Assembly: GCF_041381155.1 (NCBI RefSeq)
Contig: NC_091142.1
Location: 28,719,963-28,783,962 of the forward strand
Origin: Argopecten irradians
Lineage: Eukaryota; Mollusca; Bivalvia; Pectinida; Pectinidae
DNA: 64,000 bases
Direction: 5' to 3'
Position 1 is the first letter of the stretch; the number at the start of each line of letters is the position of its first letter. The notes below the pieces were generated by a model that did not search any database, had not been told where the DNA came from, and was given only the letters and a program-made list of their open reading frames with translations. Shown one piece after another: positions 25,811 to 58,300 of the stretch. The translations under genes and the position numbers were made by a program.

Positions 25811-27824
25811 GATGTAAATAATAAAAAATGTGAAAAAAGATGCATCTAAACACCCACTTCGACTGCACATAGCTATATTATAATAGTGGTCTAAATTTCA
25901 CGAATTAGAACTTATTGATTTGTTGTAGATAATTCGACGATCGCATATCTTTCCAATCGTTTTAGATCAAATTAGATTCGTCATTAAACGACTTTTTCAA
26001 TTTCTCAAAGATGCTGTGTCTAGCTGACATATGTAATGGGGTATGATTAAATGTCAGTATCTATGGTAAGGTTACCTTTCAAGGTAATTAACCAATACTG
26101 TATATCCTATGACAACACCTGGGTGAGATTTGATTGCACATAGTGCGTACTGCGACTCAGATTTATGATTTTAAATAACTTTAATGTAATTGATATGGTG
26201 GTTTCGAGATACTGAATAAACGAGATGGACCCCATCAAGTTTCAAGTTTTATTATAACCAAATGCGATACAGCATATAGGCAGCAATATACATAATTAGA
26301 TAAACGAATAGGTCATGATAAGGCGTCACAATAGCAAGAAAGTGGTAATAATGATGATAATCGTACTTGACGACGTTTTTGTATTTCGGCAACCGACAAA
26401 TTGCTGTTGTATTTCAACTATATTACACATATAATCGTACATCAAACTCGGTTAATTTGTACACAAAACAACAAAATTGAAAGTTCCCCAAAAGCATTTA
26501 CATTCTACTGATTGATGTACAAATATGCAAGATAGGTTATCTTTGTAACATGTGGAGTCAAAAACTTTATGTTGAACAACTTAGTCACCAGTCTCTAGAT
26601 TATTTCAATCATCACTTGATAATTTCACTATGACATGTCGGATGCCAGAAGTTTCAAACTAGGGGATCATAATCTAGCATTATAATTTTTCCGAGGAAAT
26701 CTTATAAAAAACTGAGATTGTGTATGGTCTTCATTATCCTCTTCATTGATTTCTTCTTGCTTTTAGTCAAACTGAATACTTCTGGCTGTTCAGTATTTTA
26801 GAATTCTTCATAAACTTTCCACAGGCATTGTACTATATTTGAAATCTGCATTTGGTATTATACAAAGTAAAATAGTAAATTCAAGCTCAAAGACGTTCTC
26901 ATAAATGTAAGCACATTCATAAAATAAGATTCATAAGATAGTTTAGAATGATAACAAAACAAATCTAGGGGAGTGAGAGCTCTTAGTATCGAAACAATTT
27001 CATTGCGTTTTCTCGGTAATACTGCAGTACTAGTCTCGGTTACAACTTAGATGCTGTAATGATGAAATTATGGAAAGTTGCCCTTGTTTTAAATAGGATT
27101 TAGCTGATAAGATGCATGTCTATCGTAGTAAAATCAGTTGTATCTATCAGAACTGGGATTATCGATCTAATCCTGGTTTTAGATAAAATCATGAACGTAA
27201 ATAGTTTATCTCTTAGTGCTCATTACTGACAAATCCTAGTCGAACACTAAATTGCAAGACGCTTTAAAAGATGTATTGTCTCCAAAACTATTAATGCTAT
27301 TAATCACACACACTCAGCCTTTATATATCATATGTCCAATAAACTGCGGCATTATTAAGGTTTATTGTTATGAATAATTGTATCGTAGTTTCGGGTGTAA
27401 ATACGTGGAAATTGCCCTTGTAGACATGGTAGTCTCTGCTTGTTATATGAAACTAAGACTTTTTATAAGCATCATGCTGTCGTGAACGCCACCGAATACC
27501 CATATGCATATGGTTGGTTGACTATAGCTTAGCATCCCAGTAATAGTTTAGATTATGCTTGATGTTCTTGCTGTTTCTTTTTCGACTTGGAAACGCTGAA
27601 TTACTTAACGAAACACATTGCTTACGACACCGAACAGGACACCCTATTCTTCTTTTTGACCATCTCTGGAAATAATGGTTTTATTTCAACAGTACTTTCT
27701 AAGTCTCCTTCAAAAATGTGTGTAGGTAATTACTATATGTTATATGCAAGGAATACATTGATTGGAAATGAATTATTCTATATAGTCATAAGGTCGAAAT
27801 GCAAAGGAATTACGAACCTCCATT
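25811..27824. other. Intergenic between DYNLL B and C
   Basis: No gene or clear repeat seen. The start of a 163-codon frame at 27587 depends on the adjacent SINE and is not accepted. Confidence 0.55.
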
Positions 27825-28066
27825 CGGATGGGTGGTCGGGTGATATAGTGGTTATATTAAGCCGCTCGCCTTCAATCCCCGGCACGGACGTGAAAAGGTT
27901 AGGGGTCACCTACTCGATCACGTGGGTTTTCTCCGGGCACTCCTGTTTCCTCCCACACCTAGACCCCTCGCGCCCTTACATACGGGCCCTCGAGGGTGAT
28001 ATACATAAGTTGTATAACTTGTTTCTCAATCGATGTAAAATGAATAAAGTTTATATTAGTATCCAT
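27825..28066 (+). mobile_element. tRNA-derived SINE
   Basis: A GC-rich insert in AT-rich surroundings. It begins like a tRNA A box (GGTGATATAGTGGTTATATT, GCCGCTCGCC), followed by a B-box-like TTCAATCCCCGGC, then GTTTTCTCCGGGCACTCC and TTTCCTCCCACACC, wording also found in the other SINE family here. It accounts for the second half of a spurious 163-aa frame. Confidence 0.75.
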
Positions 28067-28480
28067 ATGGATCTTTAGTGTTAATTATCAGCTTGTCAAG
28101 TACAACTTACAATAAACTTGTACAAGTTGTACAAGTACAACTTACTTATTACGGTATGGTTTACAGTGGCAAATTATATTGTCTTCCATAGAACTACGCC
28201 CAAAACAACAAACACAATAAAAAGGTGTTTAAACATCAAAGGGCATGTTTTTCACTTGAAGATTGGTAATATTTTCTTATGCCTATTTTCAGAAATATAC
28301 ACATAAATGTATATATGTTTCTGCTATTTTCAATCTATCCAATTTATAATTCCTATCTTATCTATGGTTTTTACCACGATTTTATTTAAATGCTTTCATG
28401 CAATTTTAAACTTTAGCGGGAGTAGATAAACATGAATAAATCTGTAGAGGTATGAACTAATATCAACACGTTTATTAGCC

Positions 28481-28698
28481 CGCTATACCTGCCTATATTA
28501 TTAGGTTGTTTTTTTCTTTACTTTTTTTTTTGCCTTATATATTTTTGCCTAATATATATAAATAATAAAAAAAAGTAAAAAAAAACCAAAAACCTAATAA
28601 TATAGGCAGGTTTTTTTTTTACCTTTTTTGCCTAATATATATATTAAGCCAATAAAGGGAATTTAAAGCCTAGTAATATATATAGGCAGGTTTAGCGG
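28481..28698. repeat. Nested inverted repeats with poly(A/T) arms
   Basis: CGCTATACCTGCCTATATTA at 28481 is mirrored twice: by CTAATAATATAGGCAGG ending at 28610 and by TATATAGGCAGGTTTAGCGG ending at 28698. The first pair encloses complementary T-rich and A-rich runs, giving a long hairpin. It lies just upstream of the DYNLL C promoter. Confidence 0.75.
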
Positions 28699-28744
28699 AT
28701 TACACGTTTATGTGCCAAGGTGTAAGCTAACAAGTTACCTGTGC

Positions 28745-28967
28745 ATTAATCGTCTGCTATTGTCCGAGTGAAGACTTGTGGGACGATATACGACTCTAGT
28801 ACATACCTTTAATTCCACCAATGAAATAGCATAATCTAGCCAATGAGACCTTTGGATAAATCGCGTCCTTAGCTCCGTGTTACTACCCTACTTATGTCTG
28901 CTTTCTGTTTAGTTCCAGAATATAACTACATCGAAGAAGTTGCCTGTTTGAAACGAAGCAACTACAG
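28745..28967 (+). promoter_or_regulatory. DYNLL paralog C promoter and non-coding exon 1
   Basis: TCGTCTGCTA begins at 28750, GGGACGATATACGACTCT carries GATATA at 28785, two CCAATGA boxes follow, GCGTCC is at 28863 (78 bp after GATATA), and the donor ACAG|GTATTT is at 28967/28968. Motifs and order match paralogs A, B and D. Confidence 0.72.
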
Positions 28968-29792
28968 GTATTTATGCATTTGTTTTATAATTTAGAGTTT
29001 TACATTAATTGATTCAGTAAACAGTGTATCATAATTTGTAACAAGTTATAATATATATTATTACTTCACATAGTTGTATCTGGGTTCTATCACACACGAT
29101 ACATGTTCATGCATGGTCATGCAGAGATTTAGTTACATGTAGAATCTCTACTTCATGTAAAAATCCCTTATTGCTTAAAATCAAATTGCATTTTCCCTAA
29201 CAGTTTTAATGAAAAGGTTTCTCAATGCTAAGCATGTAACCATTGTAAATATTATTCCTGAAAATTAATTAATCTATGTACTTTTAACCCGAGTTAATGA
29301 CAGTCGTTGCCATGGCACTACCCGTGTCACTAAGCGGGAAAAATTCAAAGTCAATATTTATAAATATGTTTCAAATACAATAAATTTACAGTAAATATTT
29401 ACAAACATTTCGACATGGTTGATGGGTTCCCAGTTTCCCGCGAATAACGATACCTTAGTTTATGAATTTCACTCAAACACAACAAATTTACCCTTGGCAA
29501 CTCAAAACACTTTACCATACTGTATACATTCAAATGGTACTATTGTAAGTAAACTAATTTAGACCTAGCATTGATTTTATCTGAATATATTTCATTTAGT
29601 TTAGATTTTGTGTCTCCGACGTCCTTATTGACATCTCTTTCTTGGTGTTCAACAAATCACGAATTCTGTTAAATACTAATGAAATAATATGTGTATGGTG
29701 GAATGATTATATTCCCTATTGTCAAATATGTATTCATAGAACAAATGTTGTCAAGATATGATTTTATTTTCCAAAAACGTATTTGTCAATAG

Positions 29793-30086
<294 letters not shown>

Positions 30087-30139
30087 ACTGTACAAACTGA
30101 CAACTGACTTGCATTTCATTCCCATCCATACGGCTGCAT

Positions 30140-32282
30140 AGAGACATGAGTGAAGTGAAATTTCTTAAGCTCTGTGAGCTGATCTTCAAGCATTACATGG
30201 AACAAACATTGCCAATTCGAATTACCGAAGCAACAGCATTATCAAGTGACAAACTAGTCTTATTTGAACATTCTCTTTCTTTAGTGACCATTAAAACATC
30301 ATGTTATACTTATAAACTATAGGTATAACAGTCAATGTCTCAGGATTTTATATTTCGTTGTTGTTTTGTTTACATAAAATGTTGAATATATATACACATA
30401 TATGTATTTTCGTATTTGTTTTTTTATATTGGTGTTTATATATGCATACAAATAGTTTTATATCAAAGAATACCGGGCCCCAACATACTGAAAACGTACA
30501 TGTTTTAGCGATTATCATACTTAGCACTAAATGTGGTTGCTCTAATAGTGCTTTCTGTATGTAGTTGACAGATCAATGGACTACAAATGCGCGAATCCCT
30601 TACCGCGCTAACTTGTTCCAAATCATTTTTCGCTAAAATTTGATAGGCCCAAAATATGAACGTTTACAGTATATTAAACAGCGATAAAATATACACAAAA
30701 CACAGGAACCACGTGCTCAGAAAGAGTGAACGTTATCGGCGTCGTTCGATAGTCTTGCAAACCTAGGACAGAGCCAATTCAGGGTATGGAAAAATCATTT
30801 TCAGAAGTGACACAACACATATTAATAATCTGCTCTGGTGAAAAATTAATTTTGGGCTCATATGAATCAAAGAAAGCTATTGGGCGTGAATTGTGATTTT
30901 ACTGGAAATTCAATGCTTTGAGCATACACACTTAAACGAACTAAACCGCAAAATTGGTAATTTCTAAAATTTGTGTATACAAAAATCTAAGTATAAGCAA
31001 TAGAAGTATTATTTTTGACATATTTTTATGACAACTTGCTACATTTTGAGACAATTAGTTTTTGAAAATCACAAAAACTCTGATTAATGTTGAAACGAGA
31101 CTGATATCCCACCAGGGCAGATGCATAAAGGACATTATCAAAGTGCCATTTATAATACAATACACTTTTAGACTTTAAAATATATTGTAACTGTTTATTT
31201 ATAATCAAAGTCTGAACATCTTATTTCCAAATCATATACGTTAAAGATAAATATATTTTCCGGTAAAAAAACCTTTTTGACATAATTTTATACCGGTATG
31301 TGAACGAGATATTACACATCGTGCTTGAATATATATGAGCAGTAGACAACCTAGTTGTACGCGAGTGATAATTATCGAGATTCCTGGACGGTCAGGTACC
31401 GTGGAAATCAGCAGGGGACATCATTATGTTAGAGTTCACTTAGTATTAGAGTATATAAATATCTGTATGTAATGTATATAGCTGCAAGGTCAAACAGTGT
31501 AACAGTATCACTAGAGAAGAACTTCCAAAAATATCAATCCCATCTGTTCATGTTGAATGTCTTGATTTTAAAGTGATATTGTATGGAAATCGGTTATAAA
31601 TGTGCATAAAAACCAAATTACCGATAGGATTATATATTCAAAGTAATGATCATAAACAGTGGAACATCATACATGCAGTCTTCGCCGAAAGTAATAAAAG
31701 TAATGACCCGTACAGTATTTGAGCCTGAATATACAAAGAATATATTTGTAATTGGCAAAAAACACTGTGAGTTATCTGTACCAATGGTATGTAAAAGACC
31801 TTTTTAGATACTGTTATACGTGTATATAAATCGTAATCATCAAAAAGCAGCAATTTCAAAAAGTTACAGATTACACAAGGGGTGCTACTTCTATGTAAGA
31901 AACATTTTAAATTACAGCCATACCTGTCTATAAAGGACACAAACGGGCATAGCAAAATGTCCTTATAGATATTCGTCCTTTATACAGAGGCCAAAATAGA
32001 AAAAAATGCACCAATTGTAGTTAATGAGTCTGTCCTGTATAGCAGGTGTCCGTTATGCAGAGGTGCTTGATAGCATGTTTGACTGTTTTCAGCTGAGATC
32101 AATTCTTCTAAGATCAGGAAAATGATTGCTATAAGCAAGCATTCAATGATGTGTACCAAGTCAAGCGATGAGAGGTTCACTAGGTCTGATAAATTTAACT
32201 ACTGAATGACGTAGGCCTCTTCAGTTCACATGAAGGTTTCCCTCCTCCTCAGTAAGATGAGAGTTCTCGCGAAGTCTCTATC
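30140..32282. other. Intergenic between DYNLL C and D
   Basis: No gene seen; the short repeat at 31915-32075 is the only recognised element. Confidence 0.55.
31915..32075. repeat. Short repeat with TATAAAGGACA/GTCCTTTATACAG words
   Basis: CTGTCTATAAAGGACAC is mirrored by GTCCTTTATACAGAGG, followed by GTCCTGTATAGCAGG and GTCCGTTATGCAGAGG. This resembles a decayed MITE of a type common in invertebrates. Confidence 0.5.
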
Positions 32283-32469
32283 TCTTTTCGTCTGCTAAAT
32301 TCTGATGAATTATGGTTCGATATACGCCTCTGGTGTATACCGTGTGAATCAACAAATAGGAAAGCTGCGTTAAACCAATGAATGAGATCGAAAGTACGTC
32401 CAAGTTGCTAATGCTGGTCTCACTTCTGCCCTTTCATCCTCAAGCCTCTCGGACAATCGGTGAATTAAG
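32283..32469 (+). promoter_or_regulatory. DYNLL paralog D promoter and non-coding exon 1
   Basis: TCGTCTGCTA begins at 32288, GGTTCGATATACGCCTCT carries GATATA at 32319, AAACCAATGAATG supplies the CCAAT box, ACGTCC (one change from GCGTCC) is at 32396, and the donor TTAAG|GTAATA is at 32469/32470. GATATA to this last motif is 77 bp, as in the other paralogs. Confidence 0.7.
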
Positions 32470-34731
<2,262 letters not shown>

Positions 34732-34739
34732 ACAAAACA

Positions 34740-37700
34740 GATATGGACAATAACTTCCCTCTTTATAGAAAGCCATCGGGAATGGACGGGATCATAGATG
34801 TAGAGGCGTGAGAAACACGATTTTATAGTGTTTATCCTAATTCTTTGTTAATATGTTAACAACATGACGTAGTCGGTGTTACTATAAATAACATAGCATG
34901 TTCTTGGATCTGTGTTCTTCCAACAAAAATCATCACCAACAACAGAATGAAGAATAAATCTTCGGGAAATGTTAGTGATTACAACAAAAGTTCTCCCCAT
35001 GATCAACAATGAACTCTTCCAAGACAAACGGGACATTAATAAAACGGTGCTACAGTAGAGGTGGCAGATGACAGATTATTGTCAATTTTACTGCTTTTGA
35101 TAAACATATTTCCTTTAGTTATAGTTAGATTTTTATGTGATATTGTGAGTGGAACATATTTTATAAAGCCTGCTATATTGTTGTTAATAAAAGTTACCGT
35201 TACGACATTTTTTGTTCAAGGATTTTTCAGTTAGCTGACTGGTAGGCCAATGTAGGCGTAAACACAAGAGGGACATAAAATTTAGATTAGAAATACTGTG
35301 GACGTGCCTAGAAATAAGCACATACACACCTCAACGATGACACATGTCGATGTTGTATCCAAGTCAAGTTACGATCCCAAATTAATATACTGGTAAGCCA
35401 ACTTATCTTCATCGCGATCATGTAGTATGCAAGGAAGTATTTCCATTCCACAGAAAGCCTCTCACACCATTTTCTATATTTGATTAGTTTAATTTCAAAC
35501 ACAAACTTACACCACTACTGCAGATTGTTATTTTCATCGCGACTTCATTTCGCGTTTTTCAGCCGAACGACATTTTCACGGCGTCTATATTTAGTTCTTT
35601 TAAACATTCATAATTCTTTAAATTCATAAACGGTAAGTTAGCAGTATATAAGTGGCAACAATCTACACTACAATATAGGAAAAAGTCTTCATTTTTAATT
35701 ACAACTTATGACTTCATGATGAAGGTTGAATGTATATTTAATATCGATTTAATGATTCGACAAAGGAGTATGCATATACTCGCTTGACTCGTTGGGTGTT
35801 TGCACTCTCTAGGAAGCAGAACCATGTCTATTTAACACTGATGTCACTATTTTTGTATTTCATGAGGTATGAAATAATGGTTTGCAGCCTACTGTGTGAA
35901 TCATGGTTGCATACAAATGTTTCGTTTTGAAACTAAATCGACCTTTCAAATTGGTTGATTTTTTCCCATATAGTTTTTAAAAAAAAAATCTGACAATGGC
36001 GCAAAACCCGCGGTTTGTATCTTGTTGTCATACTAGAGACATTGATGTTGCGTATTGATTTTGGAAAATATTCCCTTGAATAATCAGCGAAATCGTACAT
36101 TAAAAAGTTTTATGTTTTTTTTTCCAAGTAGTATGGAAAATTAATTTTAAGCATTGATGTCACCATTTACTAAAAAATGAAGCATTACACATTATGCATT
36201 GGAAATATATTTCTAGAATAACATTCCCATCCTATACTAAGTGTTCTTAATGTAACGCCGCTCCATGTTCTGATTCATATGGAGGCATGCCAAGGCATTT
36301 GCAGACGTTTCTATGTTTTCATGTAAGAATATTGATTTGGAGTTTGGATAATGGCCGTATTACGTCAATTACAGAAATATTCTTGACGGATTTATTTTTA
36401 TTTCAGCAGTTGCATCAGAAACCTTTTCAATAGATGAATAGCATACAACATGGCCGTAATTATGTTAAAAGCAGGGTCCAGCTTCATGAACATTAAGATA
36501 TTAAGTTAATGAGCCTTCCTTAAAATTTGTAATGTTTTCCTGTGGTTAATATTTTCAGTTCAAGGGTTCCTTAAGGTTAAGGAATATTCATAAAACTGAA
36601 CCCTTTTTTGTTGATTATCCTTTTTATTGTTTTTTAATGTTTACTATTATAGATATACATTTATGTAGTAAATTATGCTGATTTCCTTTCATACGGATGT
36701 AGTACTGGTTTACCCAGTGCAGTACGGTCGTACGAGACAGTTTTACATTTACTGTAAAGAATGCAAGCACCGCGATTTGAATTTTTGTTGAAAATGTCAC
36801 ACAACCACAGGTTGCCATTTGTATACCGAGTATTTTGTTTCTAAGCAAGGTTTTCGTTAAAAAGTTAGAGTTTTCAAAATGACAGGATATTTTTAGCGAG
36901 TTATATGGGGAAATTACAATTAGTTACGATACGAAATAACTCTTCTATGTGCGAATTTGAAGGATAAAGATTGAGTTTATCTTGTCAAGATTATTTTTAT
37001 TCCCATTTTGATGAAATCATTACCATACTAATACACTGCAATTTAATGCCGATATAAAAAATCAAGAAGACTGGGAATTCCAGTATATCTGCATATCAGG
37101 TAATTATAATATATAAGAAACTTTAACTTACATTTGTGCTAATCAGTTTACACTGTGAAAACCTTACACCCAATACCTTCATAGACCAACAAGCATAACT
37201 AGCATAGTTTAAAGTTACATTTTTTAATTAAAAAGAGTAACATCTGGAATTTTTGGGTGATTATTCAAGTTATTTTATCCAAAGTTAGATTGATCTCATA
37301 CATCGATGTTTGTTAAGAATGAAGTTACAAGTAAGCATAACGAGAAAACGGGGAGGGGCTTGTTGCCGGGCATGGCCCTAGTACAGTGTAACAGAGTGAT
37401 CTCAGCCTCTGTTGACATTTAAGTAAGTGAAAATAAGGAAATATCCTAAATTCAAAGAGTGCATTTTCTGGCCTCAATATTATTTTTATACCTCAAAAAT
37501 TGCATCAAAATTATCTAAATATTATATGCGGTACACAAAGGCATCAAATTGATATATATATATCCACTCTCTCATCTACACGTGTATCGTTTTTGATATT
37601 GGTTGAAAGCAAAATGGTACGAAAAACAGGAACTCAGTGCATATATTTCTTTAAACATTTTAATGAAAACAACATAAATTATATATATATTCACAAACTA

Positions 37701-38594
37701 ACAAACCTACATATAGAAGGAATATATACCCTAGCTTTTGCATGACATTATTCTTATTTACATTTAAAAACTAAAATAAACTGAAAATTTCACATATCTT
37801 TCCAAAAATGGTGATAAGAATTAAGTTAATAATTAAAAGATATACATTGATTGCTTAAATAGTCATGCGTTAAATAAACCTTGTATCTTGTCCCTAGGAC
37901 ACACTTACAAATTTGAAGTATGTTTAGTTGTCTTGTACTGTAAATCATTTTAGTTCAAGAGACACAAATTTTTGTGTAATTTAGTCACAGAGGTCAAACG
38001 AGAATGCAAATGTTTTGTGAATAAAATGGTAATTACTATCGTGAATATGCTAACAACCCTCGATCGTTAATTAATGTATTTGCGAATATGTTTGGAAATT
38101 GAACCAAGATGCAAAATATAATATGCATACGTGAAAACAAAGTATTTACAGTACATTATATTGATTTGGTTGCTTACATATTTCAAGTAGGTTCTTTTCT
38201 GTTTTCTGATTTTGGTAGGAATTAATTGTTACAATGTGTTGCAAGCATCATATATTTTCAGAAAGATAATTTTTCACACAAACTATAATGGCATAATACT
38301 TGACGGTGGTCAATACCTACCCTCAAGGGCAGATAACTCTGTAATATGCAAAGAAGGAATAGTGACAGGAAATGACCTCGGTTCCCACATGAGCTGCAGT
38401 CATTGGCTGGCTATGGTTGCAGTGAGTAGGTTGTTAGCGCATGATTTAAGCTTTGAGGGAAATTGGAACTTGCCAAATTCTTTGGATCTTGAATTGACCT
38501 TTGAACACAGCATTATTTCAAAAGCCTAGTGGGACCCTTTTGTTAAGATTGCTAGAACACCAGATGACGGAGCTCTCATCACGTTCTACACATC
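34740..38594. other. Region between the DYNLL D and COQ5 3' ends
   Basis: Holds the DYNLL D 3'UTR to about 35.2 kb, a dispersed repeat at 35985-36175 and presumably the COQ5 3'UTR just below 38595. A 105-codon plus-strand frame at 38212-38529 overlaps that presumed UTR and is not recognised. Confidence 0.5.
35985..36175 (+). repeat. Dispersed repeat copy (family of 4.7 and 40 kb)
   Basis: AATCTGACAATGGCGC, GTTGCGTATTGATTTTGG and AAGCATTGATGTCACC align in order with the reverse complement of 39985-40265. Confidence 0.6.
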
Positions 38595-54943
<16,349 letters not shown>

Positions 54944-55399
54944 ATTGAATAAGTGTTCATTATGCAAACTTTACAAATAAAAAATCGAAAGTAATATAAA
55001 CTCAAACATGAATAAATTTGTACAATCAGCATCATATTCCACGTCATCCCGAGGTTGACACTTTCTGTTTACAGCGAAAGAAAAATGTCGTTTACACCGT
55101 TTAATTGTGTTCGGAATCTTTACCCGGCAACACAGCGCATGAAGTCGTATGGGCGCCGCCATATTGAATAAGTGTTCATTATGCAAACTTTACAAATAAA
55201 AAATCATAATTAAATTAAATATATATATTAATTAACTTGACTGAAAGATCCTTTTAAGGGTTCAGATATATCAGTTCCCTATTTATTTCTGAAATAAATA
55301 ATGATTACTCTACAGTGACGTTCGGGTTGTATCTAGATTTACCTTTGACCGATGTGAGATGAACGAGAGGAGTTCCGATGTAGATACCAAAGTTGCAAC
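54944..55399. promoter_or_regulatory. Divergent COQ5/HEATR6 promoter interval
   Basis: Only 456 bp separate the COQ5 start codon (minus) from the HEATR6 start codon (plus), so the two housekeeping-type genes probably share a bidirectional promoter. No TATA box is obvious. The 170-bp exon-1 duplicate fills more than a third of the interval. The remaining 55206-55399 is unique sequence leading to HEATR6. Confidence 0.6.
55036..55205 (-). pseudogene. Duplicate of COQ5 exon 1, distal copy without donor
   Basis: Identical to 54817-54986 as read by eye. The copied frame again begins MAAPIRLHALCC (ATG at 55162 minus). It runs out of the duplicated block after DDVE into unrelated residues and stops at about 54971, with no matching splice donor, so it cannot encode COQ5 as it stands. 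A transcript starting here and reading through would carry this frame upstream of the true COQ5 start. It also places a second copy of the YY1-like ATGGCGGC site nearer to HEATR6. Lack of any difference implies a very recent event, or an assembly artefact. Confidence 0.85.
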
Positions 55400-58300
55400 A
55401 TGGAAGACGCAGACGGCAATTTAGCCGAAAGAGAACGATTTTTACAGTGTTATACACGTTTAAATGGATTCAACTATCGCCAGGGTGATGAAGGATCAAG
55501 AACTAACTTTAATTTACTTCTTGATGAAATTAATTCGATGGAATATTACATGAAGATCGTCAGAGAAGATGTATGTTTATGGCAGTCAGATATTGCATCG
55601 TGTAGAATGAAAGAAAGCTCATTCCAAATGAGTCATAGTTAAAATTATAACTATTTGTATATATAGAAACCAATAATAATGTGTCTTACCGAAGCGTTAA
55701 TATCCACTGATAACGATTGCAGAATAATGCAAAAGTGGATGAATCCCAGTTAAAACGGCCCCACTGTTAAAACGGCCCCAGTCAGAACGGCCCCACTGCA
55801 ATAACGGCCCCGTTACAAAAAATGTTTAAAAAAGGAACACATGTTTATTTCAGCTTATATTCAGCGTTGATTTTGTTTATTTTATTTATAAGAATTTATA
55901 TATTGTCTTGTACATTATAATGATAGAAAAATACGAAACACGGCACCAAGGACGTATATGAGACATATAAATCCTTGACGGCACTAATTTGTAACTAATC
56001 ATTTCATTATACATGTAGAATTTATGCCTAGATATTCTACAATGCTTGTTACAGTGAAATTGTTTAATATCTTTGATAGGTTTTCTTGCTGTGTTTTGTT
56101 CTTTCTTTTGTACAACGTATTTTTTTCAAATTGGAAACTATTTATTCTAACAACACTACATTGTAAATTATACACCTCTGTAAAACATTTCTTTGGCAGA
56201 ATAAATGTTAAATTATGGATACTTTTGTTTCTGATATTTTATTATTAGATCAACGAATGATCAAATTGGACGCAAATAGCCGTGAAATTGGTCACGGTTC
56301 TAGCGATGTACATTTAGTTTTTTAATATAGTCAATGAAATATACGTGTTCATCACGGAGACTAAGAACGGACTGTGGGTCATAGACACAATCATATTTCA
56401 TTCGAAAGCTTTAATTTTATTTTTCCATAGCCTCGGTAAAAAAACAAAAACATTAATACAGATGGCTTTTGCTGGAAATACTTTCGAATTAACTTCATAC
56501 AAACATCTTATTATTGCATACATCTCGGTTATCTGCATAAGGTGTAGTTATATATAGAAAGGAGAAGAGAAAGGAGAATATTGCATTTTGCAATAACGAT
56601 AGTGAGGGTGAATTTTATTTCCTTAAAAGTGCAAAGTGTATGAAGATTTCATATTAGAAAACCATTTTTTTTGTCCGATATTCCAACATGTTTAAGTTGG
56701 TTCAATTACTTAATTAATGCTCAATTACTTAATGCACAAAATATAAAAGAATAAAATAATCTTTGTAACTATATTTCATTAGCCCTAGAAAAGAACATTA
56801 CTGTAATTAAGATTAAGACCAAGTTTTGTGCTCTCTTTCTCTACTACAATACATTTCAATTTTATCAAGAATGTATGTTTTTATCAAAGTTGTGCGAGTG
56901 TGGCGTATATCGTCACTGTAAACCCAAAGCAAATAGAGAATCTGAACCCATAACAAGTTATGATTGACAGTTGTCACCACAAGATGAATTAGCCGTGGTC
57001 AGTGTATACCTAATTATATGGTAATTATATAGTGTATACGGTGTAATTGTAAAGGCGCTGATATCCCACAAAATTACGGTAAACTGTACGGGAAAGAACA
57101 AATCAAATCATGAATATTAGTAAATCAATACTTGTCTATATATAAAGGATACAATTCAATGCTGCCTCATACATTCTGTTGGTCTCATGTAAAACTCAAG
57201 CCGTTCTCTTCGAAATTTCAGTGCATGTTATCATAATTCACATAATTAAAACTTATTTTAACGTCTTTCATAACTAAGAACAATCATTTGCTCAAATTCA
57301 CTAACTTTTTGACACATGTACATTTGATTTCTAATAGTTTACAAAATGTTTCACATACTATCATTTGGACGTTTTCTATTTAATTAATGAGAAAGATAAT
57401 CTATTTCTTGTAATTTCTTAGATACTGATATGTGAGCTACATGTAATTCGTTTTGTAAGATAATGTTACAAGCAAAACTTACCACATATTTTACAGTGAA
57501 CATTTAGAAGACAAATGTATATAATCAACACACTGAACATATTGAAAAAAATTGCAATAATTAAAGATTTGAATATATTTATTACTTTAACTGCATTCTC
57601 AATATTTTCCGTTTGTCAAAATATCAAAAACTCCTACTAAACAAGTACAAGTAATTTCCCAGTTAAATGCTAGCACTTCCCTTTTCAACAATATCTTCGT
57701 CTCAACCATACATGAATCGATGAGAAATCAATACTAAAAGTATTTTGAAGACATTTCAAATTGATTTCTTACTTGAATATTAGATCTATCAAACGCTGCT
57801 AGAGATCGTGAACGTAAAAAAAAATCATCATTTGAAACATCATTTACTTGTATATGTAGGTATACAGTATTAACCTAACCAACCATCTTTAATAAGATAG
57901 ACAACAAACATGTTCATTCATTTAAATTTACTTTTAATTAATCTCAATGTGTTCCGTCATAAGCTTTGTCTTATATCTGCCTACATAAAAGTGAGGCCGT
58001 TTCGACTGGGGCCGTTTTAACTGGGGCCGTTATTGCAGTGGGGCCGTTTTAACCGTACTCCAAGTGGATCATGGTAACAGGACGATTCGCCCCAAATAAG
58101 ACAATTTCACAAATATAAGTTATCCCCAGACAAAAATGACAGAATGTTGAAAAAATTAGGTATTGAATACAAATTAAAAACTAGTCAGAGTCTAGCTTTA
58201 AATGATGACATTCTGTATTGGTATACGTAGCCAGGCATGCAATAAAAGCTTGATGATGGACTGTGCAGCTGAAATGACCATCTGAGTATCGTCACAATGG

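Noticed and set aside
27587-28078. 163-codon open frame on plus
   Set aside because: Its second half is a tRNA-derived SINE and the first half has no recognisable domain; length alone is not support.
38212-38529. 105-codon plus-strand frame
   Set aside because: Lies antisense to the presumed COQ5 3'UTR directly after the COQ5 stop; no family recognised.
54944-54967. COQ5 start eight codons earlier (HNEHLFN)
   Set aside because: That reading begins with TTG; the first in-frame ATG is at 54943 in a YY1/Kozak context.
55741-58061. Transposase gene inside the AACGGCCCC element
   Set aside because: Only AT-rich frames up to 74 codons with no catalytic motif.
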